Positions 8,853 to 17,091 of a stretch of DNA of 64,000 nt are shown in pieces (the first letter of the stretch is position 1; the number at the start of each line of letters is the position of its first letter). This DNA is from Winogradskyella jejuensis (GTDB taxonomy: Bacteria > Bacteroidota > Bacteroidia > Flavobacteriales > Flavobacteriaceae). The stretch covers positions 930,001 through 994,000 of the forward strand of contig NZ_FQWS01000002.1 in NCBI RefSeq assembly GCF_900129745.1, read 5' to 3'. Under the pieces are notes generated by a model. The model saw only the letters and a list, made by a program, of their open reading frames with translations. It was not told where the DNA came from and ran no database searches. The position numbers and the translations under genes are program-made.

Positions 8853-10973
8853 TTATACGGTTAATAATTCTCGTTTTTGTATAATTTCTTTCTGAATATG
8901 ATTCGGTACAACAGCGTAACCGTCAAATTTTGAAGTATATGTGGCACGACCTTGTGTAATTGAACGTAACTGACTTGAAAAATCTGAAAGCTCTACACTC
9001 GGAATTGCACATTTTAAAATCTGATAATGCGTTTCTGTATCAATACCTTGGATAATGGCTCGTCGGCTTTGCAATTCGGTCATTACATTTCCTATCATTG
9101 ATTCCGGAAGACGTAATTCCATTTTCTCAGTAGGTTCTAAAAGTTTTGGATTTGCATTTAAAAAAGCATCTTTAAAGGCGTGCGCTCCAGCAATCTTAAA
9201 AGAAATATCATTAGAATCTACTGGGTGCATTTTTCCGTCATAGACAATAACTCTTACATCTCTAATAAAAGAATCTGTTAAAGGTCCAGATTCCATAACT
9301 TCTAAAATACCTTTCATTATAGAAGGTAAATAGCGCTGATCTACAACACCACCTACGATGCAATTATAAAACACTAATTTTCCGTCCCAAGGCAAATCAA
9401 CCACTTCTTTACCACGCAAAGAGAAACCTTCTGGTTCTGGCATACCCTCAAAATAAGGTTCTATTTTAAGATGTACTTGGCCGAATTGCCCAGAGCCGCC
9501 ACTCTGTTTTTTGTGTCTATAATTGGCTGTTGCGCTTCTCTGAATAGTTTCGCGATAAGAAATTTTTGGCGTTTCAAATCGAGGTGTTACGTCATAAATA
9601 TTCTCTAAAAGCCAAGTAAGTGTTGCCAAATGTAATTCGCCTTGAGTGCCTACCAAAGTTTGTTTGGTTTCGCTATTGTAGCTTACATCTATTGTTAAAT
9701 CTTGACTGTGAATACGTCTTAATGCCTCACTGAGTTTTTCTTCTTCAGATTTATCTGCTGCAAAGGCTGCTTTAACCAATCTTGGTTGTGGATATTTTAT
9801 TGGTCTAATAGTTCCTGCCTCGGCTTTTGTAGCTAAGGTGTCATTAGTTTCGGTAAACTTTAATTTGGTAGTCGCCCCTATATCTCCGACCGTAAGTTTT
9901 TCTACTGAATGCTTTTGTTTACCATCCATTATGTATAATTGATTGATGGTTTCAGATTCTCCAGTACGTGTATTAAAAAGCTTATCGTTGCAGCTAACCT
10001 CACCAGACATAACTTTGAAGAACGTGATTTGTCCTAAGTTAGGTTGATAAATTGTTTTAAAAACAAACAAAGAGGTATCTGCACTTACATCAGGAGTAAT
10101 TAGTTGCCCTTCAATCGTTTGTTCTGGTTTTAAATCAGCGGCTGCAGGTGCAACATTATCTATAAAGCCCATTAAACGACCTGTTCCCATGTCTTTTAAT
10201 GCCGAAACGCAGAATACAGGAAACATATCGTGATTAAGCATACCTAGCTTAATTCCCTTACGTAACTCGTCTTCGTTAAGTGTGCCCTTGTCGAAATACA
10301 ATTCCATGAGCTCTTCATCATTTTCGGCAGCCTTTTCTACCAAAATATTATGCAGTTCATTGGCATAGTCTAATTGTGCCTCTGGGATAGGAAGCTTTTC
10401 TGGTTTTCCGCCTTCGGGCCCAAATTTATAACAGCGCATTTTTAGTACATCTATTATACATTGCGCATCATCAATAACTACCGGATATTGAATTAGTACC
10501 GCGTTATTTCCTACCAATTCCTTAAGGCTATTAAAGCTCATCTCAAGATTGGCTTTTTCACTATCTATTTTGTTAATAACAAATAATGTAGGTTTATGAA
10601 AACGGTCTGCGTAATTCCAAATGATTTCTGTACCAATATCTGCACCATGTTTGGCATTAATCACCGTAACAATAGTGTCTGATACACGAATAGCAGATAT
10701 AATATCACCTATAAAATCATCTAACCCAGGAGTATCTATAATATTTATTTTATAGTTGCGCCATTCGGTATGCAAAGGTGTAGAAAAAACGGAAGCACCG
10801 CGTTGGTGCTCAAACTCATGATAATCGGATACAGTATTTTTTTGCTCTACAGTGCCACGTCTGTTAATTAAACCTGCCTCATAGAGCATGGTTTCAGATA
10901 GTGTGGTTTTGCCAGAGCGATGTGCACCAACAAAAGCCACATTTTTAATGTGTTTATTGTCAAATACTTTCAT
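8853..10973 (-). CDS. Elongation factor G paralogue with altered switch residues
   Basis: A 706-residue protein with full EF-G layout. The GTPase domain spans about 1-275: P-loop GAHRSGKTT 16-24, NKID 134-137, SAL 257-259. Domain II covers about 290-390, and domains III-V cover 395-706, with the domain IV signature QSGGSGQFG at 490-498. Compared with canonical EF-G, the G3 motif DTPGHVDF reads DTPGLDDF (80-87), so the histidine that positions catalytic water is Leu84. The switch I RGIT reads RGAS (58-61). Family knowledge: EF-G paralogues with reduced or no GTPase activity have been described in Bacteroides (EF-G2), where they support translation under energy limitation. A role as a GTP-sparing translocase is therefore plausible here but inferred. 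The leader carries a 10-bp inverted repeat (10981-11040). The downstream coiled-coil gene is probably co-transcribed. Confidence 0.9.
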   Translation of the reverse strand: MKVFDNKHIKNVAFVGAHRSGKTTLSETMLYEAGLINRRGTVEQKNTVSDYHEFEHQRGASVFSTPLHTEWRNYKINIIDTPGLDDFIGDIISAIRVSDTIVTVINAKHGADIGTEIIWNYADRFHKPTLFVINKIDSEKANLEMSFNSLKELVGNNAVLIQYPVVIDDAQCIIDVLKMRCYKFGPEGGKPEKLPIPEAQLDYANELHNILVEKAAENDEELMELYFDKGTLNEDELRKGIKLGMLNHDMFPVFCVSALKDMGTGRLMGFIDNVAPAAADLKPEQTIEGQLITPDVSADTSLFVFKTIYQPNLGQITFFKVMSGEVSCNDKLFNTRTGESETINQLYIMDGKQKHSVEKLTVGDIGATTKLKFTETNDTLATKAEAGTIRPIKYPQPRLVKAAFAADKSEEEKLSEALRRIHSQDLTIDVSYNSETKQTLVGTQGELHLATLTWLLENIYDVTPRFETPKISYRETIQRSATANYRHKKQSGGSGQFGQVHLKIEPYFEGMPEPEGFSLRGKEVVDLPWDGKLVFYNCIVGGVVDQRYLPSIMKGILEVMESGPLTDSFIRDVRVIVYDGKMHPVDSNDISFKIAGAHAFKDAFLNANPKLLEPTEKMELRLPESMIGNVMTELQSRRAIIQGIDTETHYQILKCAIPSVELSDFSSQLRSITQGRATYTSKFDGYAVVPNHIQKEIIQKRELLTV

Positions 10974-10980
10974 ATAATTT

Positions 10981-11040
10981 GATTTATCAGTTAACGATTC
11001 CTTGAAAAAAATAATCTCTTAAAGGTAACTCTGATAAATC
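10981..11040 (-). promoter_or_regulatory. Inverted repeat upstream of the EF-G paralogue
   Basis: A perfect 10-bp inverted repeat, GATTTATCAG (10981-10990) and CTGATAAATC (11031-11040), with a 40-nt spacer. It starts 7 nt upstream of the ATG at 10973. The spacer contains a near-match to the -7 box on the minus strand (TACCTTTA, complement of 11019-11026). It could be a protein operator or a leader hairpin; the sequence does not decide. Confidence 0.4.
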
Positions 11041-11127
11041 GTAAAAAATATGACACCTGTTAGGTTTCGGTAATTAAATCTTAGAACATTCTAATTATTA
11101 AAAGTGAACATATGTAATAACGCTTAA

Positions 11128-14100
11128 CTAACGTTTTAACGTAAAATGACCTGTTATGTTAACGCCTGCAAAACGTTCGATTTGGAACCAATAATCACTA
11201 TTAGGTAATGGTGTGCCATTAAATTGCCCATCCCAACCCACAGATGTAGGCGATAATGTTTTTAGGAGCTTGCCAAATCTATCGAATATATAAATACGCT
11301 TTATTTCGTTTTGAGGGTCTTCTACTCGCCAATAATCGTGATTAGAATCATTATTTGGTGTAAAGAATTTTGGGATAATTATCTGTCTATTTTCAGTTGT
11401 AAACTGAAACGTAAAACAATCTAAAGCATTACCAGCTTCGTTATATGGCGTAATATTTACAAATATTACCGTATTGTCTGGTAATTCTGTATTTGGATTG
11501 AATGTCGTTGTATTACCTACATCGACGCCATCAACAATGGTATCTAAGTCTTCTGTTTCAATAGATAATACATAGCCGTCTGCATTATTAATCATGTCCC
11601 AAGAAATCGAAGTAGTTACCGAAACATCTTCCACATTATTGACAGGCGAAATCATTTCGGTACATTCTGGGATAATAACTTCAGTTTCAAAAACTATCTC
11701 GTTACAGCCAATAGCTTCGCCTTCAGAATTATAAGGAATAATTGTAAGATATAATGTGGTTTCACTTGGCAAATCTTCGGATAACGTTATTGAAGTGCTA
11801 TTTCCTACATCTAGATTATCAACAACATCAGTTACTCCGGTTGATGTCCCAATATTAAGTATGTAACCATCAGCATAAAGAACACTATTCCAACTAATTT
11901 CAGTATTAACAGCAACATCTATTGCTCCGTTCATCGGCAATGAAATTGTAGCACATTCGGGTATTAAAAGTTCTGTAGTGAAACTTGGTCCTACACAAAA
12001 CATATTTACACCAGCTGAATTATATGGGTGAATTGAAACAAAAATTTCTGTGTTTTGTGGTAAATCTGAAGGGAAATTATAAGTCGTCACATTACCAACA
12101 TCTACCGCATTAACGATATCTGTTCCATCTGGTTGTGTACCAACATTAACAATGTAGCCTGTTGCATTAGTAACGGCATCCCATTGTAAGCCAGTAGTAA
12201 TAGAAATATCTGTAGAACCATCAATAGGAACTATTAGATTGGTGCAATCGGGGATAACTTCTGTTGTTGTAAAAGAAAATGCATTTACACAGCCTTGTGC
12301 TCCTGTGATATCATTAAACGCTTGTATCTGAACTAAAATTTCCTCATTAGACGGTAAATCATTAGGCAAATTAAGTGAAGTCACATTTCCTACAATACCA
12401 CTAAAAATATTTGATGCGCCGGGTAAACCTGTACCTATAAGAACTTCATAATTATTTGCATTCTCTGCTGCAGACCAAGTTATAATTGCATCTAAAGCTA
12501 CATTTATTTCAGACTGGGCAGGAGATATAATTGATGAACATCCGACAGGAAGTATTTCTGTTACAAAACTATATTCAGCACAATTTATAGCGTTACCTAT
12601 TGCATTGTATGGTATTATATTAACGTAAATAGTTTCGCCTTGCGGTAAATTTGAAGCGAACGTATAGTTGTTTGTATTGCCAACATCTTCTGCATCCACA
12701 ATATCGTTACCACCAGGAGTTGTTCCAACTGTTAAAATATAACCGTCTGTATAAGCAGTCGTATCCCATTGTAAATTAGTTGTGATAGGGACATCCGTTA
12801 ATGCTGCTGGTGATAATAGAGTTGTTGTGCAATCTGGTACTAGTAACTCTGTTGTAAATGAAATCTCATTACATCCCGAAGCATTTCCTGAAGCATTGTA
12901 AGGTATGACAGTTACAAATATCTCGGTAATTTGCGGTAATTCATTTGACAAAGTATATGTCGTAACATTACCTATATCGCCATTAAATAGTTCTGCTCCA
13001 CCTGTTGTTGTTCCTACATTAAGAGTATATCCAGATGCATTAGCAACGGCATCCCATACAAATGAGGCATTTATATCAATATTTGTAGCACCATTTGCTG
13101 GTGATGTAATTGTGGTACATGAAGGCGGCAAAAGTACTGTGGTAAAAGATTCTTCAGTGCAGTTTATGGCAGTTACGGTTGCATTGTAAGGAACAACTGT
13201 AACAAATATTTCTGTATTCTGCGGAAAGCTACTCGGCAAATCATAGGTTAAAACATTACCAACATCTCCTGAAAAAATATCTGTACCACCAGAACTTGTT
13301 CCGACATTTAAGGTATAGCCTGTTGCGCCGGTGACCGAATTCCAATTTAAAATAGCATCTATTGCTACATCCATATCGCCGCTACTTGGCGATGTAAGAT
13401 TTGTACAGGCTAATCCCATGGATTCCGTCATAAAAGATTCATTAACACAACCTGTAGCATTGCCAAGACCATTATACGGCGTTATTGTAATGTAATATGT
13501 CTCACCTGGCATAAAGTCCGATGGTGGATTGAATACTGTTGTATTACCAACATCTAACATATCGTAAATATCGTTTCCACTTGGTGTAGTTCCAATAGTC
13601 ACGAAATAACCAATAGCAAAATCAGCAGGAGACCATTCTAAATTTGTATAAGTTGGTAAGGTGGCACTAGCATAAGCAGGCAATAAGGCGGTACAAACTA
13701 TTGGAGATTCTATAGCGCTTGTAGTAAAGGTATCTGCAGTATTATCACAAGTCAACACATTTCCAGAGGCAAAATATGGCGTGATTGTTACGTAAACTAG
13801 AGTATTAGGTGGTAGATTCGTTCCAATATTATAAGACGTTACATCTTCTACATCACCAGTAAAAATATCAGTTCCGCCAGAAGTTGTACCTATGCTTAAT
13901 ATATAACCGCAAGCACCAGCATTAGACGTCCATTCTATAGTTTGATTTAAAGGAATATTTGTACTTCCAGCGATTGGAGTCACTAAACTACTGCACGTTT
14001 CGGCTGGTGAAACGACGTTGAGCGTTATATTGTTTCGTCTTAACAATAAATTTTTTCCACCTGTACCTGGCGGATTTGCGTTTTCAAAAGGCACTAAATC

Positions 14101-15903
14101 GCTTCTTATTTCAGAATGATACACGGCTTGGTCACAACTATTTACATTAGTAATTGTATATTCTGGAGCATCTGGAGCATCTGGAATTACCACGCCATCT
14201 TTAAACCAGACATAATGATTTTGCTCGCCTCTAACTGTTGTAGTTAAGGTAATGTCATCACCAGCATTGACGGTAAAGTTTTCAATATTATTTACGCGAG
14301 CTTGAGGTGCGTACCAATATTCGCGCATCACAACGTCTGGCGAAGGACCAATAGACATCGTAGTCAAAAGACTAACTAAACCAAGATGTTGTGCTTCAAA
14401 ATCTCCAAAATGGAATCGATTTTCATTTATAAATAGTTCAAATCGTCTGGTCTGAATGGTTGGGTCGTATAAACCATAAAAGTCTGGAATTGGCCCTTCT
14501 AATAAATTGTTATTAGCAATTAATCGACCTCTAAGTCTGCCTTGATTTGCTACAATCGTGGAGAATTGATTCAAAATATCATTACCTGGAAACAAATTAT
14601 GAGATAAATCGAAAGAAAACAGCTCAACGTTTTGTGTAATATCTAAAGACTCAATTTGATTGTACGATACATCTAAACTCGTAAGGTCTATATTATGTGT
14701 TAAAGCGAAACCTGTTGTCGTTAACAGATTGTTATTAATACTTATAGAACGTAATTCGACATTCTGCGTTACGTCTATATTTGGAATTAGATTGTCATTT
14801 AAGTTTAAATATCTAAGAACAGTGTTTTGAGATAAATCTACATTTGGCAACTGATTACTGTAAGCATCAAACCTATCTAATAAAACATTTTGAGTGACAT
14901 CTAAATTGGTGAAATTATTAACATTTAACCTTAGCGTTTCTAAAAGCAAATTTTGGGTTAAATCAATTGAATTCATGTCGTTTCGGGATAAATCTAAATC
15001 CTCCAAAACTGGATTTTGCGTTAAGTCTACTACTAACGGTGTATCTCGATTAGACGTAATATCTATATCAGTAAGATTAGGAGCTACAGAAAAATCCAAA
15101 GGATTTTGGATATCGTGTAAAATGACAAAAATATCCGTGAAAGCGTTAGAATTTGGTAAAATTAAATTCTGCACATAAGTTCCCCATAAATACAAATTCT
15201 CTAGATTGGTAAATACAGATAAATCTATTGTAGGTATCTCTATGCTCGTAATACGTAAGTCTCTTAGTGTATTTGTTGCTGGTAAAACAATATCAACATT
15301 ACTACGCCAGCCTCCTATATTAAAAACCTCTAGATTAGGGAATGCAGAAACATCGATTAATGGGTCTGACAAATAACGGAGCGATATATTGGTTAAGCTA
15401 GTAGATGTTGTCGGAAAAATAAAATCTGTTACAAAATCTAAAAAATCACCATCTATAGAAACGAGATTAACATTTTGAGATAAATCTATTTGTGTTATTG
15501 GAGGCTCATTTGGAAAATCTCCATGGAGATAGAACGTTTCTAAAAGTGTATTTTGTGTTAAATCTAAAGATGATAACACCTCATTAGCATTAGTTCTAAA
15601 ATGAAGCAAAGATGTCAACGCTGTAGGCTCAACCACTGCGACTTGATTATTTCCCAAATCTAGATTGGTAACATTTACAAAAGCATTAATTCCTGTTATA
15701 TCGGTAATGTTAGTTGCACCACTTAAGTTAAGCACGGTGACAGATTGGGCATCGACATCTAAAATATCGCCAGTAACACCATTAGTGTCTATTCCTAAAT
15801 TAATAAGTTCTTGTTCGAAAACTGAATCGACCACGGTGGTCTGACTATAACAAAAGAGATTAAATAAAAAAACGATGAGGAAATGTAGGTTGAGGCGTTT
15901 CAT
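11128..15903 (-). CDS. Secreted leucine-rich-repeat and tandem beta-sandwich-module protein, T9SS type B
   Basis: A 1,591-residue protein with a signal peptide (MKRLNLHFLIVFLFNLFCYS). Residues about 40-470 are bacterial LRRs of about 21 residues built on 'LTQN..L..L.L..N.(I/L)..ID'. A polycystine/Ig-like segment follows (about 545-640, 'VNAGDDITLTTTVRGEQNHY'). Then nine tandem modules of about 90 residues begin with 'P.C..L..P..G..(D/N)V' and include 'GY.L.(V/I)GT..GG.DI....DVGNVT.Y'. Each module carries one Cys near its start and one near its end ('C...SFTT'), suggesting one disulfide per module. The last 80 residues are a T9SS type B sorting domain (IIIPKFFTPNNDSNHDYW, IFDRFGKLLKTL, GWDGQFNGTPLPNSDYW). 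It is most likely a surface or secreted binding protein; the ligand is unknown. Confidence 0.88.
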   Translation of the reverse strand: MKRLNLHFLIVFLFNLFCYSQTTVVDSVFEQELINLGIDTNGVTGDILDVDAQSVTVLNLSGATNITDITGINAFVNVTNLDLGNNQVAVVEPTALTSLLHFRTNANEVLSSLDLTQNTLLETFYLHGDFPNEPPITQIDLSQNVNLVSIDGDFLDFVTDFIFPTTSTSLTNISLRYLSDPLIDVSAFPNLEVFNIGGWRSNVDIVLPATNTLRDLRITSIEIPTIDLSVFTNLENLYLWGTYVQNLILPNSNAFTDIFVILHDIQNPLDFSVAPNLTDIDITSNRDTPLVVDLTQNPVLEDLDLSRNDMNSIDLTQNLLLETLRLNVNNFTNLDVTQNVLLDRFDAYSNQLPNVDLSQNTVLRYLNLNDNLIPNIDVTQNVELRSISINNNLLTTTGFALTHNIDLTSLDVSYNQIESLDITQNVELFSFDLSHNLFPGNDILNQFSTIVANQGRLRGRLIANNNLLEGPIPDFYGLYDPTIQTRRFELFINENRFHFGDFEAQHLGLVSLLTTMSIGPSPDVVMREYWYAPQARVNNIENFTVNAGDDITLTTTVRGEQNHYVWFKDGVVIPDAPDAPEYTITNVNSCDQAVYHSEIRSDLVPFENANPPGTGGKNLLLRRNNITLNVVSPAETCSSLVTPIAGSTNIPLNQTIEWTSNAGACGYILSIGTTSGGTDIFTGDVEDVTSYNIGTNLPPNTLVYVTITPYFASGNVLTCDNTADTFTTSAIESPIVCTALLPAYASATLPTYTNLEWSPADFAIGYFVTIGTTPSGNDIYDMLDVGNTTVFNPPSDFMPGETYYITITPYNGLGNATGCVNESFMTESMGLACTNLTSPSSGDMDVAIDAILNWNSVTGATGYTLNVGTSSGGTDIFSGDVGNVLTYDLPSSFPQNTEIFVTVVPYNATVTAINCTEESFTTVLLPPSCTTITSPANGATNIDINASFVWDAVANASGYTLNVGTTTGGAELFNGDIGNVTTYTLSNELPQITEIFVTVIPYNASGNASGCNEISFTTELLVPDCTTTLLSPAALTDVPITTNLQWDTTAYTDGYILTVGTTPGGNDIVDAEDVGNTNNYTFASNLPQGETIYVNIIPYNAIGNAINCAEYSFVTEILPVGCSSIISPAQSEINVALDAIITWSAAENANNYEVLIGTGLPGASNIFSGIVGNVTSLNLPNDLPSNEEILVQIQAFNDITGAQGCVNAFSFTTTEVIPDCTNLIVPIDGSTDISITTGLQWDAVTNATGYIVNVGTQPDGTDIVNAVDVGNVTTYNFPSDLPQNTEIFVSIHPYNSAGVNMFCVGPSFTTELLIPECATISLPMNGAIDVAVNTEISWNSVLYADGYILNIGTSTGVTDVVDNLDVGNSTSITLSEDLPSETTLYLTIIPYNSEGEAIGCNEIVFETEVIIPECTEMISPVNNVEDVSVTTSISWDMINNADGYVLSIETEDLDTIVDGVDVGNTTTFNPNTELPDNTVIFVNITPYNEAGNALDCFTFQFTTENRQIIIPKFFTPNNDSNHDYWRVEDPQNEIKRIYIFDRFGKLLKTLSPTSVGWDGQFNGTPLPNSDYWFQIERFAGVNITGHFTLKR

Positions 15904-16082
15904 GTAGGTATGATTGGTAATTCATACAAATAACTGAATTTTTGATATTAAATCAAATAGTGTATTGTGTTAATTATCAATAGGTTTTACATAAAAAAAA
16001 ATCTCTAAAACAGTAATATATAATGTGTATTATTTTGTTTATAAACATAAAATATACACAATACGAAACCTTAATATTCGTT

Positions 16083-16090
16083 TAAATTTG
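16083..16090 (+). promoter_or_regulatory. -7 promoter box of the M23/LysM peptidase gene
   Basis: TAAATTTG matches the Bacteroidota sigma-ABfr -7 consensus TAnnTTTG. It ends 18 nt before the ATG at 16109. It lies inside the longer reading frame beginning at 16025, which argues that translation starts at 16109. Confidence 0.6.
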
Positions 16091-16108
16091 CATCATCAAT
16101 TAAAAACA

Positions 16109-17029
16109 ATGCAACGACTGTTTATTACGCTTAGCGTTATATTAATTGGCCTCAAGGTAAATGCTCAAATCAATTCTGAGGATTCTCTAAAAATCATTAT
16201 TGAACCTAAAATAGCTAAAGGGTTATCTAAGCAGGAGGTTTTTATTCCTATAATAGATGCTGATACTACTAAATCTTCTGATATTAAGGGCGAATTTTGG
16301 GACACTGTAAGTTTTAATCCATATAGAAATGAAGTGGTTAAGTTCCCTCTACAGATAACATTTCAAGATTCTAACTACGCTTCACCAATTTCTAAAAATA
16401 AAGTCATTACGTCTCGTTATGGTTGGCGCCGTGGTAGGCCACACCAAGGTATAGATATTGATTTGGTTACTGGCGATAGTGTTTACAGTATTCTAGATGG
16501 TATTGTACGCTATGCAAGATACAGTCGCGGACATGGTAAAGTTGTTGTTGTAAGGCATTATAATGGTTTAGAAACAGCCTATGCGCATCTTTCTTCAATA
16601 AATGTTAAACCTAACGACTCTGTAGCCAAAGGCCAATTTATTGGTAAAGGTGGAAATACAGGGCGTTCTACAGGAAGTCACTTACACTTAGTTACTAGTT
16701 ACAAAGGACAATACATTCACCCAGAATATATTTTCAATTTTAACGAAGACAATAAAATCCGTGCTCAAGAACTTTGGGTGACAAAAGAATGGACACGAGC
16801 ATCATTTCATAGCGCTCGTCGTAAAAGCAAATTAAAGCTTTATACTACTGAAAAAGAAGCTTTGGCTAGCTTAGTAAAAACTAAGAAAATTTATGTTGTT
16901 AAGTCTGGTGATACATTATCGCGTATATCTAAACGTAACAATGTATCAATAGCTTCAATTTGCAAAACCAATTCCATTAGAAAATCGTCTACCTTAAAAA
17001 TTGGACAAAAACTCGTTCTTGAGCTATAA
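16109..17029 (+). CDS. M23 family peptidoglycan endopeptidase with C-terminal LysM
   Basis: A 306-residue exported protein. The frame is open back to 16025, but ATG 16109 begins a clean signal peptide (MQRLFITLSVILIGLKVNA) and follows a promoter box, so I chose it. The lysostaphin-type metallopeptidase domain (about 95-200) has the zinc ligands H112 and D116 (PHQGID), then the HLH motif at 191-193. A single LysM domain (about 259-306, YVVKSGDTLSRISKRNN) anchors it to peptidoglycan. It probably cleaves cross-linking peptides in the periplasm during wall growth or division. It is divergent from the LRR gene upstream and looks monocistronic or paired with the acylase gene 62 bp downstream. Confidence 0.92.
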   Translation: MQRLFITLSVILIGLKVNAQINSEDSLKIIIEPKIAKGLSKQEVFIPIIDADTTKSSDIKGEFWDTVSFNPYRNEVVKFPLQITFQDSNYASPISKNKVITSRYGWRRGRPHQGIDIDLVTGDSVYSILDGIVRYARYSRGHGKVVVVRHYNGLETAYAHLSSINVKPNDSVAKGQFIGKGGNTGRSTGSHLHLVTSYKGQYIHPEYIFNFNEDNKIRAQELWVTKEWTRASFHSARRKSKLKLYTTEKEALASLVKTKKIYVVKSGDTLSRISKRNNVSIASICKTNSIRKSSTLKIGQKLVLEL

Positions 17030-17091
17030 TAAATTGGTGTTTTGATTTGTAGTTGAAGTCTAGTAACTTCACACTGCAAATTATACCCACT

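Noticed and set aside
16025-16108. 28-residue extension of the M23/LysM peptidase
   Set aside because: A promoter box at 16083-16090 lies within it, and the signal peptide begins at the ATG at 16109.
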